Source of the DNA: Acanthornis magna
Taxonomy: Eukaryota > Chordata > Aves > Passeriformes > Acanthizidae
NCBI GenBank assembly: GCA_036785705.1
Contig: JAWUZG010000004.1
Span: 9,210,501 to 9,274,500, forward strand
Direction of reading: 5' to 3'
Length of the DNA: 64,000 bases
In this document: positions 37,861 through 50,500 of the stretch, one piece after another
Position numbering within the stretch: the first letter of the stretch is position 1
Layout of the letters: every line of letters starts with the position of its first letter
Notes under the pieces: generated by a model
The model's database searches: none
The model's input: only the letters and a program-made list of their open reading frames with translations
What the model was told of the DNA's origin: nothing
Translations under genes and position numbers: made by a program

Positions 37861-38885
37861 CCTTTTCTCCAAACCTGACAACCCCAAAGTCTTTAGCTAC
37901 TCCTCATAGGACATTCCTGCCAGCCCTTTCACCAGGTTTGGTGCCTCCCAGTGCACCCACACAAGGACCTTCACATCCTTCTTAGGTTGTGGGGCCCAGA
38001 ACTCCACACAGGTCTTCAAGTGAGGCCACACCATGCTGAATAGAGTGGGATAATCCTGTCTCCTAACTGTCTAGTGATGCTGTGTTTGATGTGCCCCAGG
38101 ACGTGATTTGCTCTCTTAACTGCCAGGGCACACTGCTGGTTCATATTGAATCTGATGTCAACCAGCACCCTCAGATCCCTTTCTTGGGATGCTTCCCATC
38201 CACTCCTCTCCCGACTCATATTTGTGCCTAGCATTACTCTATCCTAGCTGCAGAATCCTCCATTTTGACTCCTTAGATTACATCCTACTGATGATTGCCC
38301 AGCGCTCTAATCTATATCCCTCTGCAAGGCCTCCTGTCTGCCATAAGTGTAAACAGCACCTCCCAGATTGGTAGCAGCAGCAAACTTGCTAACAGTGCTT
38401 TCCACCTGCATGCAGATAATTGATAAATGTATTGAACAGGACTGGCGCTAGAACTGAGCCCTGGGAAATACTGCCGGTCTCCAGCTAGGTACAGCCCTCT
38501 TTACTACGACTCTCTGAGCCCTGCCATTTACACAGTTCTTCACAGAACTTACCGTGTACTTCTCCATCTCAGAGTAGGACAACTTGTTCAGAAGGTTACT
38601 GTGAGAAACAGTATCAAAAGTCTTATTAAAATCCAGAAAAACTACATCCACTACCTTCCTTTCATCCACTAGATGGGCGGATATCACAGAAGGATATCAA
38701 ATGAGTTAGGTAGAACATCAGAAGCTGGACTTCCATGATTCTGGTGGGTCCTTTTCAGCTGAGGATGTTCTGTGATTCAGGGTATTCTATGACTTTCCCT
38801 TTGTGAACATGTGTTGACTGTGCCTGTTTGTTGCATTGTTCTTTAAATGCCTTTCAATAGCGCTTCAAATATCAGAGTGCTTTAT
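37730..38885 (-). mobile_element. CR1 LINE, antisense, interrupted by a sense CR1 tail
   Basis: Read on the minus strand this runs from the RT palm to the thumb and past the ORF end. It shows the motif-A region (VVFLDFNKTFDTVSH), an RAQRVV block, the motif-C region at plus 38373-38384 and the block DLRVLVDIRFN...QCALAVKRAN. Motif C reads FAAA where CR1 has FADD, so the catalytic aspartates are gone. A sense CR1 tail (38716-38792) splits the copy; CR1 antisense text resumes after it (CATGTGTTGACTGTGCCTG). The standard CR1 3' tail is absent at the left edge, where the shared duplicated block begins. Confidence 0.9.
38716..38792 (+). mobile_element. Short sense CR1 3' tail nested in antisense CR1
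   Basis: AGCTGGACTTCCATGATTCT, GGGTCCTTTTCAGCTGAGGA and TGTTCTGTGATTC form the last 75 or so bases of a CR1 in plus orientation. Antisense CR1 sequence flanks it on both sides, so it was inserted later. Confidence 0.75.
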
Positions 38886-39423
38886 GTCTAGTCCCTGGTT
38901 TTTGAACTTCTGACCTCACCTTGATCTCTTTTTCTTCCCATTTATTACACCTGAATTTACATTGTTCTAACTTTCATGTCACCTGCAGTTGGAGAGCTCT
39001 GAGTTTGACAATATTCTCATGCAAAACACTCTCCTTATAAATTGAATAGAGCAATGGTCAGAGAAAAAATTAAAGTTAAAAAAAATGCAAGTGCAATTGG
39101 TAGTTCTCCCAGCTTTTACCAAAGTGGGTGTGGGATTTCAGAGCTTCAGTAGTCCACATGATTAGCACAATATCCACATCACTGTGTCTAATAATCTTTA
39201 ATGAACTTCACATTTGTGAATGTTTATAAGCTTTGCTTGAAATCCTTTAATTTTTTTTTAATTTTATGTATTTGAACACATTTATAATTTTGGCCTTCAT
39301 AGCATTTTGTAGTAATAAATCTGACAGTTTAAATACATGTTGAGTGAAGAGCTACTTCTTTTTCTTCACTTTCAGTTTGCTGCTGTTTTAAAGTTTTCTT
39401 ACTATCACATGGAAGATGGACTG
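38886..39423. other. AT-rich unique sequence
   Basis: Nothing recognised between the CR1 and the LTR. Confidence 0.5.
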
Positions 39424-40109
39424 TGTTGTGTCATAAAAAAAGACAATTTCATACTCGTGGGTTAGAGCAAAAGGTGTTTATTGCTGGACCCACGAGGTCC
39501 AGGATCTCCCGAGGGAGAAATGAAAGGAAAAAGAAAGAAAAAAAGCACAAAAAAAGGAAGGTCCCAGGACGGCAATAAGACTCTCCTGGCCACCGGTTGG
39601 TGGTCAAGGACAAGGAGATCCCTCAGGCCGGGTGGCGAACTTAAGCTAATCTTAAGTCCAAAAAAAGATTTTAAGTATAGCCCATAAAAATGGGCAAGAG
39701 GCCCAGCACCCGACCCAGTCTCTGACTCCCTGCTAGTCAGAGAGACAGAGACACCAGGCACCCTGCACAGACCAGAGTCTGCAGCTGTTGGAGGTAAAGG
39801 CACCTGGAAAAAAAAAGGCCCCCCAGCTCCTGAAGAGGGCCAAATTTATAAAGTTTTTGATGGGCTGGTCCGAATTAGCCTCTCCGCCCTCTCGCTCGCT
39901 GGTGATTGGGAATACTAATTAATGAGGTGGCCTTCCCCACCAATAGATGGATCGTTGTCTAGGGGTAATTTGCAAAGGCGGGAAAGGGCCTCATTAGTAT
40001 TCCACTTGAGGTGGGCGGAGAGGTGCAAACCTTCTATTTTTAGCTCGGGTGCTGCAGGGTGCCTTTAATATTGGGATGGGTGATGGGCTTACAGATTTAC
40101 AATACAACA
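39424..40109 (-). mobile_element. ERV solo LTR, minus strand
   Basis: This is a GC-rich island of about 690 bases in AT-rich DNA. On the minus strand it has LTR order: a U3-like part, a TATA box (TTTATAAATTT, plus 39841-39852), a GC-rich leader and a poly-A signal AATAAA (plus 39477-39482), followed by a T-rich U5-like end. TGTTGT/ACAACA ends suggest these borders, though TG...CA ends at 39458 and 40093 are an alternative. I see no primer-binding site, gag/pol/env text or target-site duplication, so it is a solo or truncated LTR. The 113-codon minus frame inside it is not a gene. Confidence 0.8.
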
Positions 40110-40440
40110 TAAAAACTGAGTTTTACATAAATAAAATTACAAAGATAAAGGATTTTTTTTTTTAAAAAGTACATAACTTCTGAACTCAGGGTTACATGGG
40201 TTCAACTGCTTTTCCATCTAAAGTACCTTCAATCCCTTTTATTTTGCTCCAAACAACTTTAATATCCCAATGCTTTTACCCAGAAACATTACACTCTTAA
40301 AACATCTTTAAAACAGTCTCTTTTTAACTTTTCAATCTAGAACTTTATCAAAAATCCAAACTTTCAACTTTATTCAACAGGTATAACAATACAACAGTAA
40401 TTATTAACTCCAACATGCGAAAAATCACTTTATTTTTATT
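40110..40440 (-). mobile_element. Possible continuation of the ERV (G-poor flank)
   Basis: From about 40200 to 40420 the plus strand has only about a dozen G bases in 215 while C stays near a quarter. This skew begins at the LTR edge and ends abruptly. On the minus strand it gives G-rich, C-poor sequence like an ERV 3' untranslated or extended U3 region. Inference from composition and position; the family was not identified. Confidence 0.4.
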
Positions 40441-42234
40441 TATAACATGTTGTAATCAGGAAGGGATGAGTCAGAGCAGAAAGGTGACTGTTCCCTTTCC
40501 TCATGATTTACAATTGGTTTTGGCAAAGTAAGACGTGGGTTTCCCACCTTTATTTCTGGAATTTCTGCTATAATTTTTTATCTTTTTTAATAAAGAAATA
40601 ACCAATAAGGCTGTAGCATTCCAATGGGGAAGTGCCTACTAATTTCATGTATCTGTGGGAGTCAAATTATATTTGACAGTACAAAAAGTAAATCACTTTC
40701 TCAAATGTAGACAGTCTCCACTACTGTGAATTTATTTGGTTGAATGTGAATGCTTAAATAAATACGTACATCTCAACTAGACACTTTCAGTTCATGTTCA
40801 AATGGAAGAGAAGAATTAACTTCTAGAGAACAGTTGGTTTCATCCTAGATTAGACATCCGTATTTCATCAGATGAATCACATTCTTGAAGTGTTGGTTTT
40901 CCAAAACTTTAGGGTTCCAGAGAAAGAACACAAACAAAAATACTAAACTTTCTTAAAACCAACCCTACTGTACCTGACAATGAAAAGTCTCAGGTAGAAA
41001 ACCCGCATTTATAACCCTGATAAATTTTGTGATGAAAAGCGAAATGTATGGTCAGGATCATGTTGACTGACAGTGTTTTTCCAAATGCATACACAAAGAT
41101 GAATCAAAAAGGTGAGACTGGAGTAAAACACTCCTCAGATGTGTGAACCGGTGAATAACTACCCTGTGAAACACCTAATAAACAGGAAGGAGAATGAGTG
41201 ATTAAGTAATCCAGTCTTACAAGTGGAGAAGATCCTAAATAAAAAACCAACTACCAAAGACATTTTAATTCAGAACGAAGGTGATTTGACCTAGATGGAT
41301 CACAGCTGCCAATACAGACCCAAGTCACAGTGAGACAACATTTTATACAATCTTATAACTCTCAATGAGATATATTCCACTTCCTTTTGATGGAGATCCC
41401 TGCCTTCTGCTTTTCTGGCAAAACAAACATGATATAGATGAACCAGAGAAAATGAGTGGGACGTCCATTGAAGATAAATGAGAGTACAAGTGTTTATGCG
41501 AGGGTAAAGACACAAATGAGAGGGAAAAATCATGTGGGCACATGTACCTGATGTACCTGAATGTACTACATTTTTTCTGGTAGGAAATAGGTAAGTGTTC
41601 TCTGGTATTTTCAGTGGAAATGTGGAGGATAAAAAAGGTCGACACACAAGCAAGGGATACACAGAAAGAGTATACACATCCTTTGGTCTTTCCAGAGAGT
41701 CCTCTCCAAAGGCAATTCTGTGCCTGTTTTCTTTTCTGACAAGTGGCCTCAAGATGTCAGAAATTTATTCCTTTCCTTCTTCCACAGAGAGATCCAGTAT
41801 TTCCAGATTACATCAGACACACAGGAAGACATACAGCCTGTATGGCCCCTGTGATTAAAAGAGATGCAAGGATCCCTTCCATCCCTCCATCCATCCTGAG
41901 ATGTCAAGTGTAAAGTCCTACATTCTGACATGGTCTTCAGCCTCCTGCTCAGTATTAATCTTATCTAAAAATTCTCGCAGAAGCATCTATTTTCTTTGGT
42001 AAGACAGGAGAAGGTTTGCTTCTACATTGTTCTTCCTAGACTTTTTTATAAGGTTTTCTTTCGGCTTTGATCATGAAAATATTTCTGGTGCATTACCTTG
42101 GCAGCATAAATCACTGTTTCAGTACAAGGTACAAGTGTCTAATTTCTACATAGTCTCAAAAAAAGTTCAAGTCGTGTAATTTATACTATATCTATATATC
42201 CAGATTCTCTTACAATACTCTGAAACAGACAGTA
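40441..42234. other. AT-rich unique sequence
   Basis: It contains the longest ORF of the window (150 codons, minus, 41300-41752), but its sequence has no recognisable domain and the opposite strand is open as well, so I treat it as chance. No repeats recognised. Confidence 0.5.
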
Positions 42235-42432
42235 TTTAAGATTAGGTCACAAAATTCAGTTTGGAATGAAAGAACTATGACAACATAAAATTACATTGTC
42301 CTCCCCTGATGCAACTTTCAGCCATTCCACATGTCCAGACTCTGGATACCAGGGAGAAAAGATCAGCACCTTCCTCTTCATTTCATCTCCTCAGGAGGCT
42401 GTAGAGAGCAATGTGGTCACTCCTCAGCCTTC
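42235..42432. repeat. Duplicated block, copy 2 (antisense CR1 piece)
   Basis: Same orientation and same left border as 37664-37860, at about 90% identity by eye. Homology stops near 42430, where this copy goes into an unrelated AAAAAAATGGCC sequence while copy 1 continues in CR1. The right part is antisense CR1 3'-region sequence. Confidence 0.9.
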
Positions 42433-45400
42433 AAAAAAATGGCCTTACTGTCTTGTCCCGTCTTAGGGAATGAAACAAAATGAAAAGACACCTGAAATCT
42501 CATTGAGATGGCCTGCTTTCCTCCAGGCTTTGTAACATAATCAGTGTCGAAAGGAATTTACAAGGACCAAACCCCCAAAGGAACATAGAAGGCACAAACC
42601 CCATACACTCAGATTTACATAGCAATGAATAATTGTTCATCCTCAGAGGGAATAATCCAAGTGATCCATAATTTGAAGTCCAGAAAAAATTATCAAAGGA
42701 AATTAGAAAATAAAGTTCTTTAAAATATGGCTAGTATAGGTAAACTAAACTGAGCAATATAAACCAGATTATGATTTAGGTTTTAACAAAATAGATTTAA
42801 ATTGACAGAATAAAAGTGGAAACTGAAATTACAGTATCTCACCAACAAAGAGAGGATATTATGAACCTAATAATTTTTTTTTTCAAGGGCTGACTGTGAG
42901 AGTCCAATGACAAAAAAAATATGTTTATTAATATAAATGCTGGGACATTGAATAAAAATAACATATTTTCTCATTTCTTTGAAATTATCTTCATTTCTGG
43001 TATGATATCCGGAAGTAAAATTCATTCTGGCGAGTGTTTTCCAATATAAACTTTACTATCAATGCATAAAAAATATGAAATAGCATTCATTAGGATTAAA
43101 ACTGCCAAAACTGTACTCATTGTCACATAAGATGAAAAGTGGAGGAGAAATGTCGTACATCAAAAGACTGATCTTGTGAAAACTTTTTTTGATACCCAAC
43201 TGCCATATATGAAAAAGTGGGGAAATATAAACTTCATAAACATATTGTCACACTTTGGTAAGTGCACTTCATTCCCAAAGTGTTTCATATCAGTAAACAG
43301 AATAATTGTATCAGTAGGAGAAAAATGTAAATCTGAGGAAAAAATACATGTCCATACTGTAAATATTGCACAAGGTTATGAACACTGTATGTTGTTCTAG
43401 AAAATTAATTCCATCCTTCTAGCATAAGCAACAACAAAAAATAAAATTGGGTGTGTCAAGATTCCTAAAAGAATCATATTGACATTAGAAAATCTATGGC
43501 AGACAGAGAAACATAAGGCAACAGAGCACACTTTCATAACTCCAGATTATTTTATTCCTCTTAAATTAAGTGTGACTAGGTCAGAAGAGCTAGTAGAACG
43601 GATTCTGTCTTTTTCCACGAGGTCCTGAACAGGCATGTTGTAAAACAGAGCACTCAAAATTGAAAACTTTTGGAAAGAATACAAGTGCTTAAGTCTAGGT
43701 AATATCTGTGACAGCTGAGGTTTGGAGTCTAAAGCATCTCATCCAGCCGACTTCCACGCATGAAAAGATAATAGTGGAAGATTTGAAATGAAAGGCAGAA
43801 CTGAAGATTTCTCTGCTGTTTGACATATAAAACAAACAGCTTTGTGAGTGTCCAGCAATCCTGCTAGTGTTATATTGAAAGGCTTCAGTGTGGGTGCTAA
43901 GCTGGAAAATCTGACTCAGTATTTCTTGTGTGTGTTTCAGCCTCTGTGGCCTCTGTACTGCATAACGTAAGTCAAAGAGATATTGGTATTTCTTGTCCAA
44001 ATATTGTGAAACTGAAAACTGTCTTTGTATTGATTCAAAAGGGAAATTTAATCTTCTTTAACACCCTACAGTAAATTTTGTCCATACTTTATTATTACAT
44101 CAGTAGATCAGTTTCATAGTGACAGGAGATGTCTAATATGTAAACTGAAGACATGATACATTAGAAATCTGTGTTTAAATATCCCAACATTTCAAACTAA
44201 AGTGTATTCAAATTTATGGTATGTTTATTTATACTTCTCTGTTGAAAAGACATACTAACTGTGCAATGTCAAGGAAAGTAAAGAATGCTCTATATATTTA
44301 TGTTCTTTCAAGGCATACACTGAAACTCATTGTTTAGACAAAGAAAATATATAGTTTTCCTTAGTATCAGCACTTACTTTCAATATCCCAAAGCTTAGAA
44401 AATGTTTAAGACATTAATATACAAAAAACATTGCCTTCTATAAGGTATTTTAAAAGCTCAAATCAATATTTTAAATGTTAAAATAACATTAATAACTCAT
44501 CAAAATGAGTAGAACTGCAAGTTCGACAAACAACTTAAATTGGTATTCAGTTTTAATAGGTGATTCTCATATTTAAGTAACTGTATGAATATTAGAAAAA
44601 GTAGAAAAAATTGCTAAGAGTGGTTATTCTCATATAAATCAGGCACTAGTAAAAATCTGTAAAAAAGAAGATTTTTCATCAGTGTGAAATTATAGACAAG
44701 GATTCTAGGTCATCCAGTTTCAATTTTAGAGTAACTATGGAACATTACTGTTCTTTTTAATCCAGCTAGACTGACATTTGAAGGTAGTTTCAACCTTTGG
44801 CTTCCTGTATCCTAAAAATTATATGTCTGAACATCATTCAAAGGTTGCAAATATGCTTTTAAAATTTGTCTATAATGCATTTCAAAGTTACATAGATCAG
44901 ACATCCACTAAGTTAAATCTGCTGAGTACATTAGATTGCTAGAGAGCTCTACTAGTCAAGAAGAAAGTATACTATAGTTAAAATCACAGTGTTCTTTAAA
45001 CAATAGGCACTTTCCTTAACACTGGCATCAACAGGCAAAGTTTTTTCCAGAAAACTGGAAGCCTAAGTAGAGCGTAACTGGAGAGAAAGCATCAAGACAA
45101 TGCAAGAAATGAGAAGAGTTGATCTCTTCCTCTTTCTGGATAGTGATGTTTTTACAAGGAAATAGCTGATCTAAATTCTAGTTCAGATGCAACTGTTGAA
45201 CTTGATAGGACTTCGTCCCAACACCAAGCTCCCACTTTTAAGTATTTAGTATGTCAAATTCACAGCATTTTTCCAAACACTTTGTGAAGACACTATAATT
45301 TAGATAGTTCTCATGACCTCCTAAATTTAAGCAAAAGAATTTCAACCCTGCTTATTTTAGACACCACCATCGATTTTCTGGATCTGTTCCAAAATCTCCA

Positions 45401-47316
45401 GGCCAGTTAGTCAATCATCTGTCATCTTCAATACTGTGTCTCTTACCTGTCAAAAAGAGATGCAGGAAGGAAATTGTTTCACATTGATTTTAAGTTTTAC
45501 CTCAAATTCACAGCAGTAGGTAAATAACACAATTATTTCCAAACATTTCTGTGGATAATGGATTACAATACCGATAATCATTAACAAATAGTTAATTGTA
45601 GTTAATTATTGTAATTTATGTGAATTTATGTTCACAAGGCCTCTACTTACATTGGCTTTTACTGTTGCCTTGACTGCTGTTAGCTGCTTAGAAAGGTTGA
45701 GGTCAGCTCGAGTGGAAAGTTTCCAAGAAAAAGCTAGATGGTACAAGAAATAGTACTAGTGATTTAGTAGGCAATATTTTCTCCTCTGATTCAACACTGA
45801 ATCAGTGTCTCTGCTTTTAAGGGGAACTCTGCAGTTATAAGGATGATATTTCAGATGAAAAATTAGTTCTAAGAACTTGACATCACTATTTCTGGGCAAA
45901 TAAAGTACAATTGCATATATTTATCTTGTCTTCCTTGCAAAGTCATCTCCTGCAGAGTTACATTTCATTGTACATTTCTTTATATATCTCATTTCAATAG
46001 AGGTGGTGTGGAGGGGTTTTGGAGATTTTTATTTTTTACTTTTCACTTTACAGCTGAAACTGTGGAGTATCCACCGTGCCCCTCGAAAGAACTTTCATGT
46101 TCTATATCCTTTTCATTGATGACATTTTCTAATATAATTTTTACCGTCATATGGGTATTATAAAGTGCTGGAACAATGTTCTTAGGGACACTGCAGAATT
46201 TCTTTCATTTCAGGTTTTACAGAACAACCTAGAGAGACTCAAGTCAGAGACAACAGCAGTGCACCTGATCCTGTTTCAATACAGAGTTGGATTGAACAGT
46301 GAGTGGTTTCTCATGTCCCTTCAAGCCCTACATTTGTCTTACTTTCACTCATCAGAGTTGATTAGAACTCATTAAGTACTTTAATTGAAGTTGCCTCCAT
46401 CCATGAAAAGTATCAGTAATAGTACAAATAATAAAAAATAAAATATGAAAAAAAATCAAAATGACTGGCCATCAAGTGCTTCAAATGATAAAAGCCCAAA
46501 GTGAAACAAAGTGGAATTGCTGAGGCTTTCAAGCAATTCCATAAAGACATGTCACTGGGTTGATCTTTGACCCAGAAACACTGCTGACTTACAGTACAAT
46601 ATAAACATATTGACCGTCTACATAGTCACATTTTCTTTTCTTTCTGAGCAGTAATTGCACTTTCTCTCTGCAGTACTCCCTTAACATTTATCAAAACACC
46701 AGAGGAAATATGGAACAGAGTATCACAGCGTCAGCCCACAGGAATAAAGCTGATGCTGACAACAATAACCATATAAGCCACTAAAAATACAATAGAGTTC
46801 AATACTAATATTTCATTTGCAAATTAACAGTCAAATAGGCCCTCAAAATGTGTGTCTCCATGCAAAAATGAATGAAAACAATGTAATTTAACCTGAATGG
46901 TTATATGTGCACAAAATATTCCCACTTTCTAATCTAATTTTAAGGTTGATATATATTTTGTCGAACTAAATAGTACCACTTGCGTGACCTCTTACTTTAG
47001 GTTGTGGAGGTTCATTAACTTGATTGTTTTTCTAAATATATTTTATTACTCCAGTGAAAATTATTTGTCTACTAAAAAAATCTGAACAAGAACATATCTG
47101 GGGTGGCATCAATCAAAATTTTTCTACAAAATTACATGGCAAGTGGTCACATTCCCAACCAGTGCAGAAGACCTCAATTTCATGAAAATGAGCTCAACCA
47201 ACCAATGGAATTATTTAAAGGACTTTCCATAATATTTCAACCAGCAGCAAAAGGGATTAAAAAAGAACCATGGAGGGGAGTAAATATATATGAATGTATA
47301 TATGCATGTAATATAT
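42433..47316. other. AT-rich unique sequence; weak exon-like spots
   Basis: No named repeat. Two exon-like spots with acceptable splice signals lie at 45651-45733 (minus) and 46214-46298 (plus); both are short enough to be chance. Everything else is AT-rich sequence without visible features. Confidence 0.45.
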
Positions 47317-47565
47317 TGTGGTGAGTTGACCCTGTCTGGATAACAGGTTCCCACCAAAGCCACTCTCCTCCTAAGCCAAACAGGAGAGAAGATTATGATT
47401 GAAGGCTCATGGGTCAAGATAAGAGCAGGGAGAATTACCAATTACCATTGCAGGCAAAACAGTCTTGATTTGTGGGAAATAATTGAATATATTACCAAAC
47501 AAATCAGAGTAGAACAGTAAGAAATAAAATATTCTAAAATACCCTTCATACTCCCATAAATAGTG
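47317..47565 (-). mobile_element. ERV LTR 3' part, minus strand, truncated
   Basis: The plus strand begins TGTGGTGAGTTGACCCTGTC and continues through CCCACCAAAGCC, GGCTCATGGGTCAAGATAAG, AATTACCAATTACCATTGCA and GGCAAAACAGTCTTGA. I recognise this as the end of a common bird LTR read in reverse (minus-strand end ...CCACCACA). The usual poly-A signal position holds AATATA on the minus strand, a mutated AATAAA. The U3/R part expected to the right is missing, so this is a truncated, diverged LTR. Confidence 0.85.
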
Positions 47566-50500
47566 AAAGACTCTGTCTGTGTTTCAGCTGAACTTTCCTT
47601 TATTTTTTTGGTCTTCAAATAATATTCTGCAGAAATACTTTACATCCAGAAAATGAACAGGGAAAATAAACAACTCATTTTTTTGCTGAGGAAATTATTA
47701 AGGAAGTAGCACAAACTGAATTTAACCTTAATAGCCAATAAAAATTAATTCATACAGTTTTATACACCAGAAAGTCATATTGCATATATAGACTAAGCAA
47801 TACTTTCTAAATTATCTTTTTTTTTTTTTAGTAGAACATAAAAGACTGCTTATGATTAGAAATGAGAAACAGATGAAATTAATTGAATGCATTTCATATC
47901 TGAAATTATTCACTGAGCTACATAGATGTTAAGACTTCTGGCAACTGCCTGCAAATAAGGGTAGGATTAATCTGCCCTGGTTTCTAGTCACCCACTAGGC
48001 ATGCATGCTTGAACTAATCACTCCAGGCTTTTTCATTGTCTGTGGAGAACCCTCTATCTACAGAGACCTATCATCTCCCCTCGGGCATTTAAAGAGGCCA
48101 ATGAGTCATCCTTAGCTTGTTTCAATCTATTGTCTCAAAAAATGATAACCAGCTGAGGGATAGACCTGTAAACTATATATACCTCAACCTAGGGCAAAAA
48201 AAAAAAAGATAGAACAAGTTGAGGGGTAAGGAAAAAAGCCTATCTTAATAACAAAGATGGCTGAGATTTGGTGTTCTCTATAACAGCATACATGGGCACT
48301 GTCAGAGGAAAAGGCTTGTTCATCATTTCCTACCTGGTTACAGTTCTCCTTGGGCTATAATCTATCAAATGGATTTGCAGACACTGTGACCTAAATAAAA
48401 TATATCTGAAAATGTCACAATTTTATTTTTTAGGCAGAAATTCGAGTAAAATTGTATTCAATATATTCTTCACTTTAATTGCATCTTTAAGCTTTCATTA
48501 TATGCCAAATCCTGCAGCTTTTACTTAGTCCATATCCAGATATTTTCTTTTGAAGTCAAACATTTGGCAAAATATGCAGAGCCTGAAGAGATGCAATAAA
48601 TACTCCCAGATATTTTTAAAAATGAAAGTGCCAATGGGATTTGTGCTCTCTCCCCATTTCAAAGGGACCATCAGTAGGAGCTGTAAAAGGCTTGGTTCTC
48701 CTAAAACATTAGGCTTTCTGCTGAAAGCCAAAAGTCCTGTTTGTGAAAAACCCAAGAATGCAATCCTATTCCTATTTTCATGTCACATGGCCTTCTCAGA
48801 AGTTATATTTGAATCCTTATGTTTCTGATTCTGGTTACTGTAGAGTGAGTTCTGGAATTCCTCTGAATGTCTTTACTATTAATGTCACGTTGGAAGAACT
48901 GTCATATATATCATCTGGTTTTACTTTCCATGTTATCCAAGTTACAATTTTTAATATTCTGGCAGCAATAGAACTTTATATTCCAGAGAAATGTCTTTAT
49001 CTGTAAGAGTGTTTAAAGTTTACAATTTACAAGTTTTAAGGAAAAAAGTGGGAGAAAAAAAAATAAGCTATTCTCTAATTCGATTTAGGATTTTCTCCAG
49101 CACCTCTGAGTCAAAAGAAATATATTGAGTCATCTTCAATATCTGCCTCTGGAAAAGAGAAGTTTGTCTCGGTGGTTTTCATGTACCTGGAATACTGCCT
49201 GTTTGTCCTTGGGAAATGTTTGGCTTCTTTTATTGAGCTTTCAGAAACATTAAATCTTATGGTGCTATAAGTTTTCTATCGTTACTTTGACTGTGTAATT
49301 TATTCCATCTAATCAGTAAACCACAAATGTTCTTCACTTTTACATCCTTTTTTTGATCATGCTCTAACACCTCAGCATTACTTTCAAAATAAAATTTTAA
49401 AAAATCATCTTCATCTCAGCCCTTGTTTCTAAACCCTCCTTCTCAAATGTTCTACACACTGCTTTCTTTGCCATCTGCTTTGCTTCTTCCCAATCTGAAA
49501 GAAGTTCATCCATATTTTAGCAATTTCTGGTGGCTAAAGCTCAGTTGTTGACTGCTCTCCAGGTTGCTTACAAACCTTACTTCCCTATTTTATATTTTTC
49601 TGATCATGACAAAAGAAATTTCTCTGATCTAGAGGTGGCAATACAAAGGCACGGATCCTGTAACATTTACAAGAATAGTTTCACAGTCTTTGTTAACTTA
49701 TGAATAAGTAATATCGCAGAGCTGGCTCAACTTTCACATTTTTTAAAGAAAAGTGTTGAGTTTTTTATGTTTGGCTTTTTTCTACATAAACTACATTGGA
49801 CTGGCTGATGAAGCAATTTGTAACACAAATCATCTGCTTTTTCAGTTAATAAAACGCTAATGGAAGATATTGTTTTATTGCTTTTTCTGGCTCACTCTGC
49901 CTTTAAAATTCATTAATGTCTTTGAAAAATGAGTTTTCCTGTTTTTTCACAGAACTATTTTGATCACATTCTAGAAAGTAAAGTAAGCAAAGAAAGTACC
50001 AAGTCCTTTAAAAATGTCCAAATATCTCAGATCCTTTATTCAATTTACTTGCCTGTATCCTATCTCTTTACCAGTCTTCTTTAGCAGCAAGAGAAAAAAT
50101 TGTTACACTAAGTAATATATATCAGCTTATTTAAATAATGATATTTAAATAACAAAATAGAAATCACGACTTAAAAATCTCCAAAATATTAAATATAATG
50201 CAGCAGGCTGTTATCATTGGCCAATAAGAGTTTGAGGGGCTCCACACTGTAAGCCAAGAGCTAAGAGGTAGTTACAGGTGATGTTTATTATTTCACTAAT
50301 ATTCCACTAAATTGCGCAGAAAATTGTTAGGTAGTAAATGTGTTACCAGTACATAAGGCACTGTAATTGCAATCATCATAAGCTATTTCGAGAAAAAGAG
50401 GTAAGAGATTTATGGAATTCTGTTAGACATTTCTAGTTGTCTTCAAGGTTGTTATAAAATGTTGAAAATGATTAAAAGAAAGCTATCTAACCAGGTCATG

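Noticed and set aside
39462..39803. 113-codon minus ORF
   Set aside because: Lies wholly inside the LTR leader region; not a gene.
41300..41752. Longest ORF (150 codons, minus)
   Set aside because: No recognisable domain; overlapping frames on both strands are also open; no splice or promoter context. Expected by chance in 64 kb.
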